Shown: positions 33,201 through 41,312 of the stretch, piece by piece
How the letters are laid out: each line of letters opens with the position of its first letter
Numbering within the stretch: position 1 is the first letter of the stretch
DNA from: Methanomethylovorans sp041447285
GTDB lineage: Archaea > Halobacteriota > Methanosarcinia > Methanosarcinales > Methanosarcinaceae
Direction of reading: 5' to 3'
DNA: 64,000 nucleotides
NCBI RefSeq assembly: GCF_041447285.1
Contig: NZ_JBGMEB010000006.1
Span: 248,001 to 312,000, forward strand
Made by a program: the position numbers and the translations under genes
Notes under the pieces: model-generated
Seen by the model: only the letters and a program-made list of their open reading frames with translations
What the model was told of the DNA's origin: nothing
Database searches by the model: none

Positions 33201-35359
33201 GTGAATTATATAATATGACAGATGATGACTTTGAGAACTTCCTGGATAGCGTGTTAGAGGATTATCTTGAAGATATGAAGTCGGAACTCATACCTTATGG
33301 TCTTCACGTATTTGGTGTGGCACCGGAAGGAGAAAAGCTAGTCTGCATGGTAAAATCCATGTTAGGCGATGACTTCACAGATCACATCTACAATGTGCTG
33401 GATAAAGACAACGGAACTGAGAATGACTGGCAAGCAGAGGCAGATTCAAATGCTGTGTTGCTTCTGAATGCAACGATTTTAAATGAAACAAATATTTCAA
33501 CAGCTCAGGTAGACATTCTTGGTCTTACGGATGCCAATGTTACATCTGATCTGGAACTTGCAGCAAAATATGCCTATAATCTGTCTTTGACAACACGTGA
33601 GATAGACCAGACACTCAGGGCACTTAATGCAGAGTATATAGAGCCAGGTACAGGAAATGATCCCGTACTCAATCCAGATGCATTGCCCACAGGCAAGAAC
33701 TTCTACAGCTTTGACCAGAGGACTATTCCCGATGCAGAGACCGAAGCAATGGGATCTGCCATTATAGATGATTGGCTTGAAACTTATTATGCAGCTAATG
33801 GCACATATCCTAACAAGGTAGCTTTTGTGATGTGGTCTGTCGAGACAATGCGCCATGAAGGTCTAATGGAAGCAGAGATTTATGCTCTTCTGGGAGTTAA
33901 ATTGGAAAGGACCAGTGGAAGAATTACTGGATTTACGGTAATTCCTCAGGAGGAGATGACACATCCGAGAATAGATGTGCTGATGACAACTTCGGGACTT
34001 TATCGTGACACATTCCCATACCAGATAGAACTGATGGATAAAGCAGTACGTATGGTTGCGCAGCTCAATGAAACAAATGAGACGAACTACGTAAGGTGGA
34101 ATTCGCTGGCAATAAAAGATGCAATGCTGGCAAGTGGCTATAATGAAAGCGTTGCGCACAATATCTCTATGTCAAGAGTATTCAGTGAGGCCACTGGCAC
34201 ATACGGTACAGGTGTTACAGAAGCTGTAGAAGCCAGTGATACTTGGGAGAATTCATCCGAAGTTGCTGACCTGTACATATCCAGGATGTCAAATGTTTAT
34301 GGAGAAGATGTATGGGGAGTTAATTATGAGGATGTATTCGAACTGAACCTTGGAAATGTGGATTCAGCCATACACAGTGATACTTCGAACCTTTATGGTC
34401 TCATAGACAATGACGACTATTACTCCTACTTCGGAGCACTAGGACTTGCTGTAAAATCGATTTCAGGTGAATCTCCTTCAATGTACATAGCGGATCTTAC
34501 GAGTGTTGACAATCCGGAGATCATCACACTTGGTGAAGCTTTCAGTGCTGAGCTGACTGCAAGGTACCTTAATCCTAACTGGATAACCGGTATGATGGAG
34601 TATGATTATGCAGGTGCCAGGGAGATAATGAAGACCGTAGAATATATGTGGGGATGGGAAGCTACCACTCCTGATCTGGTAACTGATTCGGACTGGAATA
34701 AGATATATGAAACGTATGTGTTGGATTCACAAAACCTTGGACTTGATGAGTTCCTAAAAGAAAATGCATACCAGTATCAATCCATAACAGCAAGAATGCT
34801 TGAAACAATAAGGAAGGATTCATGGGATGCATCTGATGAGGTAGTCCAGAATCTGGTGAAAGAATATGTTGAGTCTGTGGTGGAAGATGGGGTTACCTGC
34901 TGCCATCATACCTGCGGCAATCCTTCACTTGATGAATACATACAGGGTGTCATGTCCGTTCCGGGTGTGGTGGACGAAGAAACTGCGGCAGAGTACAAGA
35001 AACTCATGGAGGAAGCAACTACCGCGACTGAGACTGAAAGCAGTTCAAGCCACAGTAGCAGCAGTAGTTCCAGCGATAAGAAATTGGAGGTTACCAACCA
35101 GGCTACAACTTCCGGATCAAACCAGACTACTAATACCCAGGTCGGTGCAGGTGCGGACCTTAGCAAGCAGGCGCCTGAAACTCCCAAGTCTACTCCGGAT
35201 AATTATGTAGAAGGCTATGAAATGACAAAGGAAACTGTTTCTCAACCTGAGAATAGCAACACTCCTACATTCTCAGGTTCGGATCTGGTAGCCTTTGTAT
35301 TGGTAGTAGTTGCAGCAGGTGCAGTGTTCCTTGGATTTATGAGGAAGAAGAAAATGTAA
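30206..35359 (+). CDS. exported, membrane-anchored CobN/HmuS-like protein, copy 2 (best conserved motifs)
   Basis: 1717 residues. Signal peptide 1-27; then a surface domain KVNITYIGYNPSDALQ... (about 30-180) that occurs three times in copy 3, a second related domain (about 210-350), and the CobN region from GIYHPDAFPRIF (496) on. Family motifs are intact: KKITILYYNHEGGKNNIGAS, GTHGTQEWLPG (882-892), NVGEGTQAKRRGDAVIIDH, SGLYRDTFPYQIEL and LNPNWITGMM. Then CCHHTCGNP (from 1565), a Ser-rich linker, YVEGYEMT, a membrane helix and RKKKM. CobN proteins insert cobalt into hydrogenobyrinate in the cytoplasm; HmuS-type relatives act outside on haem. The exported location here argues for handling of an external tetrapyrrole or metal; cobamide, haem or F430-type ligands are all possible. 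Confidence 0.85.
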   Translation: MQRNYGFTLVLSVLLLASLTTVVSAAGDKVNITYIGYNPSDALQSASQTNVYSQYIDYTYIPAYNASYYASDELLSAVASGFLEKQDVIFCDMVGSKVYGSNNGAVNASLQAAHGSGTSLLSIRTSSAPSYFDYSSDGKGNDTICTYYNSMGTIGDGLTNAENLLIYLATEYGSLSEVMDSTGNSTDSGSADNSTTGGSSTGTGDLKFLFILGTDFNTAALNSAAAVSDISSELSTTVISKSETVPADFDFSEYSMIFIESQPESSFGNWNTSINAAKANGAMVIGYNLSDNITLPNVDLYSVNNTDIERYWVQGGEANMVNMLRFMGQKFSGAFAGQTIAEPEILQEKLNVTYIINSDTSVYYMDQVLAERAVITDRFNVNVMTASEAINSSRDLTNEDVIMLYMVGANELPQIKDRLLAAKNNGAQIGMFGMLSDVYGIATLDMSVFPYVEMTDYLFNDGYDNMENWIRCVGATLENVYIEYSSAADPAIPEDGIYHPDAFPRIFANSTEYLEWYADHGYNASAPTIGVIGNKLGTASLEYTTQDAIIRELESRGCNVIYTTYAVCTDDVDYFTKDGEVIVDSIISLKGFYLNYDDHEKGIEYLQKYNVPVLKGIEDYYQTPDEYNESVLGLSTASIPYQVTQPEIDGLTDYIWLAGRVQDEATEQYYYQPIASQVEWICNRAIAWAELSKEENADKKITILYYNHEGGKNNIGASYLDIGSSFTLLLEDMQAAGYNIGNGSVPNGSEFIDLFIESRNVGTWAPGELEKVVQSGYVTLLPADEYLEWYNTLPKSVRTEVENTWGRAPGDVMTYENSSGKYFVIPTIQLGNVNFVPQPMRSILSDESLIYHNSSIPPTHQYLATYFWINNVYDADAMIHFGTHGTQEWLPGNEVGLWRYDYPSIMVAETPVIYPYIMDNVGEGTQAKRRGDAVIIDHLTPPIIEAGLYGDLATMSEKIQNYQDSKGDNETSMTALYRNSTIQLYGNLSLSEDLGISTSELYNMTDDDFENFLDSVLEDYLEDMKSELIPYGLHVFGVAPEGEKLVCMVKSMLGDDFTDHIYNVLDKDNGTENDWQAEADSNAVLLLNATILNETNISTAQVDILGLTDANVTSDLELAAKYAYNLSLTTREIDQTLRALNAEYIEPGTGNDPVLNPDALPTGKNFYSFDQRTIPDAETEAMGSAIIDDWLETYYAANGTYPNKVAFVMWSVETMRHEGLMEAEIYALLGVKLERTSGRITGFTVIPQEEMTHPRIDVLMTTSGLYRDTFPYQIELMDKAVRMVAQLNETNETNYVRWNSLAIKDAMLASGYNESVAHNISMSRVFSEATGTYGTGVTEAVEASDTWENSSEVADLYISRMSNVYGEDVWGVNYEDVFELNLGNVDSAIHSDTSNLYGLIDNDDYYSYFGALGLAVKSISGESPSMYIADLTSVDNPEIITLGEAFSAELTARYLNPNWITGMMEYDYAGAREIMKTVEYMWGWEATTPDLVTDSDWNKIYETYVLDSQNLGLDEFLKENAYQYQSITARMLETIRKDSWDASDEVVQNLVKEYVESVVEDGVTCCHHTCGNPSLDEYIQGVMSVPGVVDEETAAEYKKLMEEATTATETESSSSHSSSSSSSDKKLEVTNQATTSGSNQTTNTQVGAGADLSKQAPETPKSTPDNYVEGYEMTKETVSQPENSNTPTFSGSDLVAFVLVVVAAGAVFLGFMRKKKM

Positions 35360-35452
35360 ATTTTTATGGCACTTTTCTAAATGTGCCGATACCCCATTTA
35401 GGCCGATGGCCTGGTAATTGGTTTGGCTATTTCCCTGCCTTTATCCAAAAGG

Positions 35453-35470
35453 TAGGTATATCCATACCTA
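35453..35470 (+). terminator. intrinsic-type terminator after CobN-like copy 2
   Basis: TAGGTAT (35453-35459) and ATACCTA (35464-35470) form a 7-bp stem with a 4-base loop, followed by TTTTT. Two shorter palindromes lie just before it (GGCAC/GTGCC at 35368-35387 and AGGCC/GGCCT at 35400-35412). Confidence 0.5.
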
Positions 35471-35625
35471 TTTTTGTGGGGAATATTTTTGAAATTTTAA
35501 GATGCAGCTTTTTGTTTATTGGTGTTGCTTGTAATATTGGGTAATATATTTTCAAAAGTGGAGCTAATGGTTGGCGTTATAGGATAAATAGCGAAGCTGA
35601 TTCCATTTTTGAAAGGGATGGTACT

Positions 35626-38600
35626 ATGAAATGGAGAGAATTACTATTGATGATCTGTATACTGGCTATGCTGTTCAGTATACAGATAGCAGCGGCAGAT
35701 GAAAACAAGGTAAATGTTATGTATATTTCCTGGACACCGAATGCTGCTCTTGAAGCAGCAAGCCAGTCCATGGCATATAGTTCGGATGTAGTGTTCACTT
35801 ATGTTCCTTCATTCAACACAACCACATGGTCTGGTCCAAGTGATGAACTGCTTGCAGCAGCAAATTCAGGGCTATTGATAGAACAGGATGTTATTTTCAC
35901 TGATATGTTATCAAGTGCAGTTTTTGACCCTATGAATTCATCCTTTAAGACTGCAAAGGACAACGGTACTTCTTTTGTGGATATAAGGTCTCTGGGAACA
36001 CCTGGTTACTTTGATTATGTATCTGACGGATCTTCAACAGAGCCAATTGATACCTATTATGCTAACATGGGCACAGGAACTGAAACCGAGGTGCAGAATG
36101 CAGAAGATCTTTTGACGTATCTGTGCAAGAACTATGGTAATAAACCTCAGATCACTGATCCCTGGGGAAGCAAAATACGCATTGTGTATATTGGTTGGCA
36201 GCCAAGCGCTGCTTTGGCAACCGCTGCAAATACTACCAGTTTCAATGATAGTATAGAATTTACATACATTCCTTCCTTCAATACTACCACATGGGCAGGT
36301 CCAAGTGACGAATTATTGCAAGCAGCTTCAAGTGGTTTGCTGCTACAACAGGATGTAATATTCACTGATATGCTTTCATCTGCTGTATTTGAACCTCTCA
36401 GTGAAACATTCCAAGCTGCTGATGCTGCAAATATATCTCTTGTGGACATCAGGTCTATGGGTACCCCTGAATATTTTGACTACATCTCCGATGGATCTAC
36501 AACTCAGCTCATAGATACGTATTATAACAATATGGGCACTGCCACTGAGGATGAACTGCTTAATGCAGAGAATCTTTTACGTTATCTTGCGAAGGAATAT
36601 GGAAATCATCCAGAAATCACTAGCCAATGGGATAGCATAAAAATTATGTATCTTTCTTTTGCAGCAAGTCCGGCTTTGGAAAATGCCAGTATGACCAATC
36701 CTTACAGCCAGAACATCGAATTTACTTATGTTCCATCCTTTAATGTCACTACCTGGGATGGTCCCAGCGATGAGTTACTTCAGGCGGCTTCAAGCGGTTT
36801 ACTTCAGGAGCAGGATGTGATATTCTGTGATATGCTTTCCAGCAGCATCTACACTCCTCTTAACCAGAGCTTCTGGCAGGCACATGAATCAGGCACTGTG
36901 TTTGTAGATGTGCATTCCATTGATACACCGGGGTACTTTGATCATGTGTACACCGGTGATGAGAATGTCACATTGCTTAACTATTACAATAACATGGGTA
37001 CAGAGACCGATGCTCAGTTAACAAATGCTGAGAATTTCCTTGTATACCTTGCCAAGGAATATGGTGGTAATTCCGAGCTTACTGCGGCTTGGGAAATAGG
37101 TGGCTCTAATTCTTCTGCTGTTCCACAGGTGGGACTTTATCACAAAGATTATTCAGGAAAATACTTTGAGACCACCCAGGAATATCTGGAATGGTATTCC
37201 GTAAATGACGGTACACATCATGTGTACGATCCCACAAAACCCACAATAGGTATGTGGTTCCATCGCGATGATATAACCAATGGGCAATTAGGAGTTGTAA
37301 ACGCACTAATCTCTGACCTTGAAGGCAAGGATTGTAATGTCATTGTAGGATTCGATACATTTGATGACATAGTGAAATACTATTGTGATGAGAACAACCA
37401 GTCGCTGGTTCAGTGTGTCATATCCTTGAAAAGTTTCAGACTAAACTACTACGACAATGAGAAAGGAGAACGTGAATTAAGACAACTCAATGTACCTGTT
37501 CTCAGGGGTATTGTTGTAGATGAACCTGAGACAGTCGATCCTGCAGATGCTAACAGGGGCATACCTAATTCACAGGTAGTGAGGATGACCCTAGGTCCTG
37601 ATCTTGATGGTATCTTTGAGTATATTGTCATAGGTAAGAACGTCTATGATTCTACAAACGGTACAAGTGAAGCTATTCCTATAGGCAGTCAGGTGGACTG
37701 GATAGGTAACAGGTCCATAAATTGGGCAAACCTCAAATCCATGGATAATTCGCAGAAGAAGGTTGCAGTAATCTATTACAACTATCCTTCAGGCAAGGAC
37801 AATATCGGAGCCAGTTATCTTGATACTATTTCCAGCATGAGGCTCATGCTTCAGGAAATGCAGGATGATGGGTTCGATGTTACTTCAGTACCAGCAAACA
37901 ATACAGAGTTGCTTGATATGATCCAGGCCCAGGGCATAAATGCAGGTTGCTGGGCACCCGGTGTACTCAATGAAATGGTTGAGAACAAAACATCATGGGG
38001 ATTGCAGCTAATACCCATGGAAACATATCGCGAATGGTTTGAATCAGAGATCCCGCAAGATCTACGGGACGAGGTCATCGAGGAATGGGGAGCACCCTGG
38101 CAGGAAGACCTACCAGAAGACAAGAACCTGATGATATGGGAGAACGAGTCCGGTAAATATCTGGTGATACCTACTGTTCAGTTCGGAAATGTATGGCTTA
38201 TGCCTCAGCCTGCTCGTGGTTTCATGCAGAGTGATGATACTTTGTATCACAGTAATCTAGTTCCACCGCCACATCAGTACATAGCCTTCTATCTGTGGCT
38301 TAACAAGCAGTGGAATGCAGATGCTATCATTCATCTGGGAACACATGGTACACATGAATGGCTTCCAGGACAAGCTTATGGTATGAACAGAACAGCCGAA
38401 TGGTCTCCATTACTATTGCAAGACCTGCCAAATATCTATCCGTACATTGTTGCCAATGTGGGAGAGGGCCTTACAGCCGAATACAGAGGTAACGCTCTTA
38501 TTATTGATCACATGACACCAACTCTGGAACGTTCGGGCATGTATGGGGAACTATCCAATCTGTCACGTTATATTCAGCAATACTATGGACAGGAGATGTC

Positions 38601-40914
38601 TACCCAGACGAAGAAAGGGTACCAGATGATCATTGTCGATGAAATGGTAAAAGCAAATCTCACTGTAGACCTGGAGCTGAATGTTTCGGAACTCTATGGA
38701 TATAATGAAACGCTTTTTGATGTTTTTGTAAAGAACGTGCTACATGAATATCTGGAAGATATCGCAAGTGAGAACATACCTTATGGTATGCATGTCCTTG
38801 GAGAAGTACCAGCTTCGAATTCTACATCTCCTGATGGGGATGAACTTTCATGTATGGTACGTTCCATGATGAAAAGCTATTTAGAGGACAATGTCACAGC
38901 TGCTTATTATCCGACAGGTGATTATCCACTGGGCATACCGTACAATGATACGAAAGTAGATTCACTAGTATGGGAAGTTGTGACCAATGGCACTTCCGTT
39001 TCTGATGCAGAGAATCTGGTTTATGGTTACACCAATGAATCCGTTGCCAAAGATCTGGAACTTGGATTAGAATACAAACAGCGTTTGATTAATTCTTCTG
39101 TTGAGATGGACAGAGTAATCGATGCTTTAAGTGCCGGTTTCATACCTGCGGGTCCAGGTACTGATCCAGTAATGAATCCGAATGCTGTGCCAACAGGCAG
39201 GAACTTCTACGGAGTAAACCCTGAACTTTATCCGTCGGAAGCTACATGGAAACTAGGAGTAATGCTTGCGCAGGAAATGCTGGTGGATTACTACGAGGAA
39301 CATGGGGAATATCCTACAAAGGTATCTTTCTCCAGATTCGGTGTGGAGTTCATTCGCGACCATGGTACTCTGGAAGCTGAAGCCATGTATCTGCTGGGTG
39401 TGAAGCCTGTATGGGATAGAAATGGTTATGTGGTTGGCGTGGAGCTCATACCTGAAGAAGAACTGCTTCCGAACTACGATACTTCCTTACCTGGAAGACC
39501 CCGCATTGACATAGTTTATGCAACTGCAGGTATGCGGGATGCATTCCCAAGCAAGATCAAAATGCTTGATGATGCAGTGAAACTTGCAAACACAGCTCCC
39601 TCCGTGAATTATCTCAACTATGTTAATACCAGCACACAGGCCATATATCAGGATCTTTATGAAAGCCTTCGTGGATCTTTTGATACCGAGGAAGAAACAG
39701 CTGCTATGGCTGAAACCCTTTCTACCATGAGATGCTTTGCGGTACAGGATGGAACTTATGATATCCTGGTTGGCGATGCAATAGAAGCAAGCGGCACCTG
39801 GGATAACGAGGATGAGATCGCAAATCTGTATCTTGAGAAGATGGGCTATGCATACGGTACTGAGCTGTGGGGATATCAGTGTCAGGAACTGCTCACATCC
39901 AATCTGAAGGAGGTAGATGCATCAGTTCATTCAGATTCTTCTAATCTGTATGATACCCTGGATAACGATGATTTCTTCCAGTATTTCGGTGGACTGAACC
40001 TTGCAACGAGGTATGTAAGGGATGACCACCAGACGCCAGAGATGTATGTTTCAGATACCAGGAATCCTGGTAATGCCCAGATGACCGGAATGAAGGAATA
40101 TCTGAGCAAGAACCTGCGTTCCAGATATTTCAATTCCAAGTGGATAGAAGGTATGCAGGGATCTGGATATGCTGGTGGCAGAATGATGGCGGAGTTTGTG
40201 GACAATCTATGGGGATGGGAAGTTACCGATCCGGAACTCGTGGATGATTCCGTATGGAATACTGTCTATGAAACCTATGTCAATGAAGAAATGAACGAAT
40301 GGTTCGATACAGAGAACGCTGGAGCTTATCAGTCCATCACAGGAAGAATGCTGGAAGCAGTCCGTAAAGGATACTGGGAACCTTCTGATGAGGTTGTGCA
40401 AAGCCTGACCCAGGAATACATGGAGTCTGTGGCAGAGAATGGTGCCACCTGCTGTCATCACACTTGTGGTAACCCTCTTCTGGACGATTTTGTACAGGGT
40501 GTGGTTTCTGTTCCAGGTGTTGTCAGCGAGGATTTAGTTCAGAAGTACAATGAACAGCTGTATAAAGCTACACTCCGCGATGAAGATACAGATTCAGCTG
40601 ATTCATCTACTGAATCCACAAAGAGTGGAAGTTCCACAGGTTCTGCACAGGTGAAATCCACAGGTTCCGGCAACCAGACAACTCAAACAAATGCAGGTGT
40701 TGGAACAGATCTGGACAAAGCACCTCAGGAATCCATGAAATCAACTCAGGATCCGAATTATGTAGAAGGTTATGAGATGACAAAGGAAACAGTTTCTAAA
40801 CCTGAAACTAGCAGTACTCCTACGTTCTCTGGTTCAGACATAGTAGCTTTTGTTTTGGTCGTAGTAGCAGCAGGAGCAGTATTCCTTGGATTCATGAGGA
40901 AAAAGAAAATGTGA
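35626..40914 (+). CDS. exported, membrane-anchored CobN/HmuS-like protein, copy 3, with triplicated N-terminal domain
   Basis: 1762 residues. Signal peptide (LLLMICILAMLFSIQIAAADE) then three tandem copies of a 155-residue domain (about 28-490), each with TYVPSFNTTTWSGPSDELL-like and GLLxxQDVIFxDMLSS segments. The CobN region begins near 503. Motifs: KKVAVIYYNYPSGKDNIGAS, GTHGTHEWLPG (905-915) intact, but AKRR is changed to AEYR in NVGEGLTAEYRGNALIIDH. CCHHTCGNP lies from 1609, then a Ser/Thr linker, YVEGYEMT, a membrane helix and RKKKM. AAAGGGA precedes the ATG. Unlike copies 1 and 2 its leader has no CCGCCGCCAAGCAA hairpin, so it may be regulated with copy 2 or separately. Confidence 0.84.
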   Translation: MKWRELLLMICILAMLFSIQIAAADENKVNVMYISWTPNAALEAASQSMAYSSDVVFTYVPSFNTTTWSGPSDELLAAANSGLLIEQDVIFTDMLSSAVFDPMNSSFKTAKDNGTSFVDIRSLGTPGYFDYVSDGSSTEPIDTYYANMGTGTETEVQNAEDLLTYLCKNYGNKPQITDPWGSKIRIVYIGWQPSAALATAANTTSFNDSIEFTYIPSFNTTTWAGPSDELLQAASSGLLLQQDVIFTDMLSSAVFEPLSETFQAADAANISLVDIRSMGTPEYFDYISDGSTTQLIDTYYNNMGTATEDELLNAENLLRYLAKEYGNHPEITSQWDSIKIMYLSFAASPALENASMTNPYSQNIEFTYVPSFNVTTWDGPSDELLQAASSGLLQEQDVIFCDMLSSSIYTPLNQSFWQAHESGTVFVDVHSIDTPGYFDHVYTGDENVTLLNYYNNMGTETDAQLTNAENFLVYLAKEYGGNSELTAAWEIGGSNSSAVPQVGLYHKDYSGKYFETTQEYLEWYSVNDGTHHVYDPTKPTIGMWFHRDDITNGQLGVVNALISDLEGKDCNVIVGFDTFDDIVKYYCDENNQSLVQCVISLKSFRLNYYDNEKGERELRQLNVPVLRGIVVDEPETVDPADANRGIPNSQVVRMTLGPDLDGIFEYIVIGKNVYDSTNGTSEAIPIGSQVDWIGNRSINWANLKSMDNSQKKVAVIYYNYPSGKDNIGASYLDTISSMRLMLQEMQDDGFDVTSVPANNTELLDMIQAQGINAGCWAPGVLNEMVENKTSWGLQLIPMETYREWFESEIPQDLRDEVIEEWGAPWQEDLPEDKNLMIWENESGKYLVIPTVQFGNVWLMPQPARGFMQSDDTLYHSNLVPPPHQYIAFYLWLNKQWNADAIIHLGTHGTHEWLPGQAYGMNRTAEWSPLLLQDLPNIYPYIVANVGEGLTAEYRGNALIIDHMTPTLERSGMYGELSNLSRYIQQYYGQEMSTQTKKGYQMIIVDEMVKANLTVDLELNVSELYGYNETLFDVFVKNVLHEYLEDIASENIPYGMHVLGEVPASNSTSPDGDELSCMVRSMMKSYLEDNVTAAYYPTGDYPLGIPYNDTKVDSLVWEVVTNGTSVSDAENLVYGYTNESVAKDLELGLEYKQRLINSSVEMDRVIDALSAGFIPAGPGTDPVMNPNAVPTGRNFYGVNPELYPSEATWKLGVMLAQEMLVDYYEEHGEYPTKVSFSRFGVEFIRDHGTLEAEAMYLLGVKPVWDRNGYVVGVELIPEEELLPNYDTSLPGRPRIDIVYATAGMRDAFPSKIKMLDDAVKLANTAPSVNYLNYVNTSTQAIYQDLYESLRGSFDTEEETAAMAETLSTMRCFAVQDGTYDILVGDAIEASGTWDNEDEIANLYLEKMGYAYGTELWGYQCQELLTSNLKEVDASVHSDSSNLYDTLDNDDFFQYFGGLNLATRYVRDDHQTPEMYVSDTRNPGNAQMTGMKEYLSKNLRSRYFNSKWIEGMQGSGYAGGRMMAEFVDNLWGWEVTDPELVDDSVWNTVYETYVNEEMNEWFDTENAGAYQSITGRMLEAVRKGYWEPSDEVVQSLTQEYMESVAENGATCCHHTCGNPLLDDFVQGVVSVPGVVSEDLVQKYNEQLYKATLRDEDTDSADSSTESTKSGSSTGSAQVKSTGSGNQTTQTNAGVGTDLDKAPQESMKSTQDPNYVEGYEMTKETVSKPETSSTPTFSGSDIVAFVLVVVAAGAVFLGFMRKKKM
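35707..37100 (+). repeat. three tandem 465-bp coding repeats in CobN-like copy 3
   Basis: Units start near 35707, 36172 and 36637 with a spacing of 465 bases, 155 codons. Each encodes a beta-alpha unit beginning KVNVMYISW / KIRIVYIGW / SIKIMYLSF and ending in a Tyr-rich LLxYLxKxYG helix. One copy of the same domain is at the N terminus of copy 2. Confidence 0.85.
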
Positions 40915-41303
40915 AAATATATAGCAGATAGCTATCTGGTAAAGAATTATTGGTTTACACAACCTTGCATCTATTGCAAGGTTGTCCATTTTTAGTTCGC
41001 TTGAACAAATTGATTAATTTTTTGTAAGTGGTTAATTGTTAAAGTCATTCGTTAATCATTTTATAATTCCACATAAGCTGCTTTTTTGTTAATTATAATA
41101 TTGTTACATCTATTCTCATTTCATTTATTATCTAAAAAGCAAATAGATATCTATATATAATGGTCAGTTTTTGCTTATACTCATAATATCCGTTTAGAAA
41201 TAAATCATACTTATCTCTAAATACAACTGATATGTTACTGTGATTTAGTAACTCTTCTTTACTCAATTTAGATTTAATTGATCGTAATAGCAAAACAAAT
41301 ACG
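40915..41303 (+). other. 389-bp intergenic region between CobN-like copies 3 and 4
   Basis: It opens with a strong terminator hairpin (40959-40985) and then is AT-rich. CTATATATAA at 41151-41160 could be the TATA box for copy 4, giving a leader of about 130 bases. No reading frame with coding character was seen. Confidence 0.45.
40959..40985 (+). terminator. strong hairpin terminator after CobN-like copy 3
   Basis: ACAACCTTGCA (40959-40969) and TGCAAGGTTGT (40975-40985) form a perfect 11-bp stem with a 5-base loop, followed by CCATTTTTAG. It is 45 bases past the stop. Confidence 0.65.
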
Positions 41304-41312
41304 GTGGTTAGC

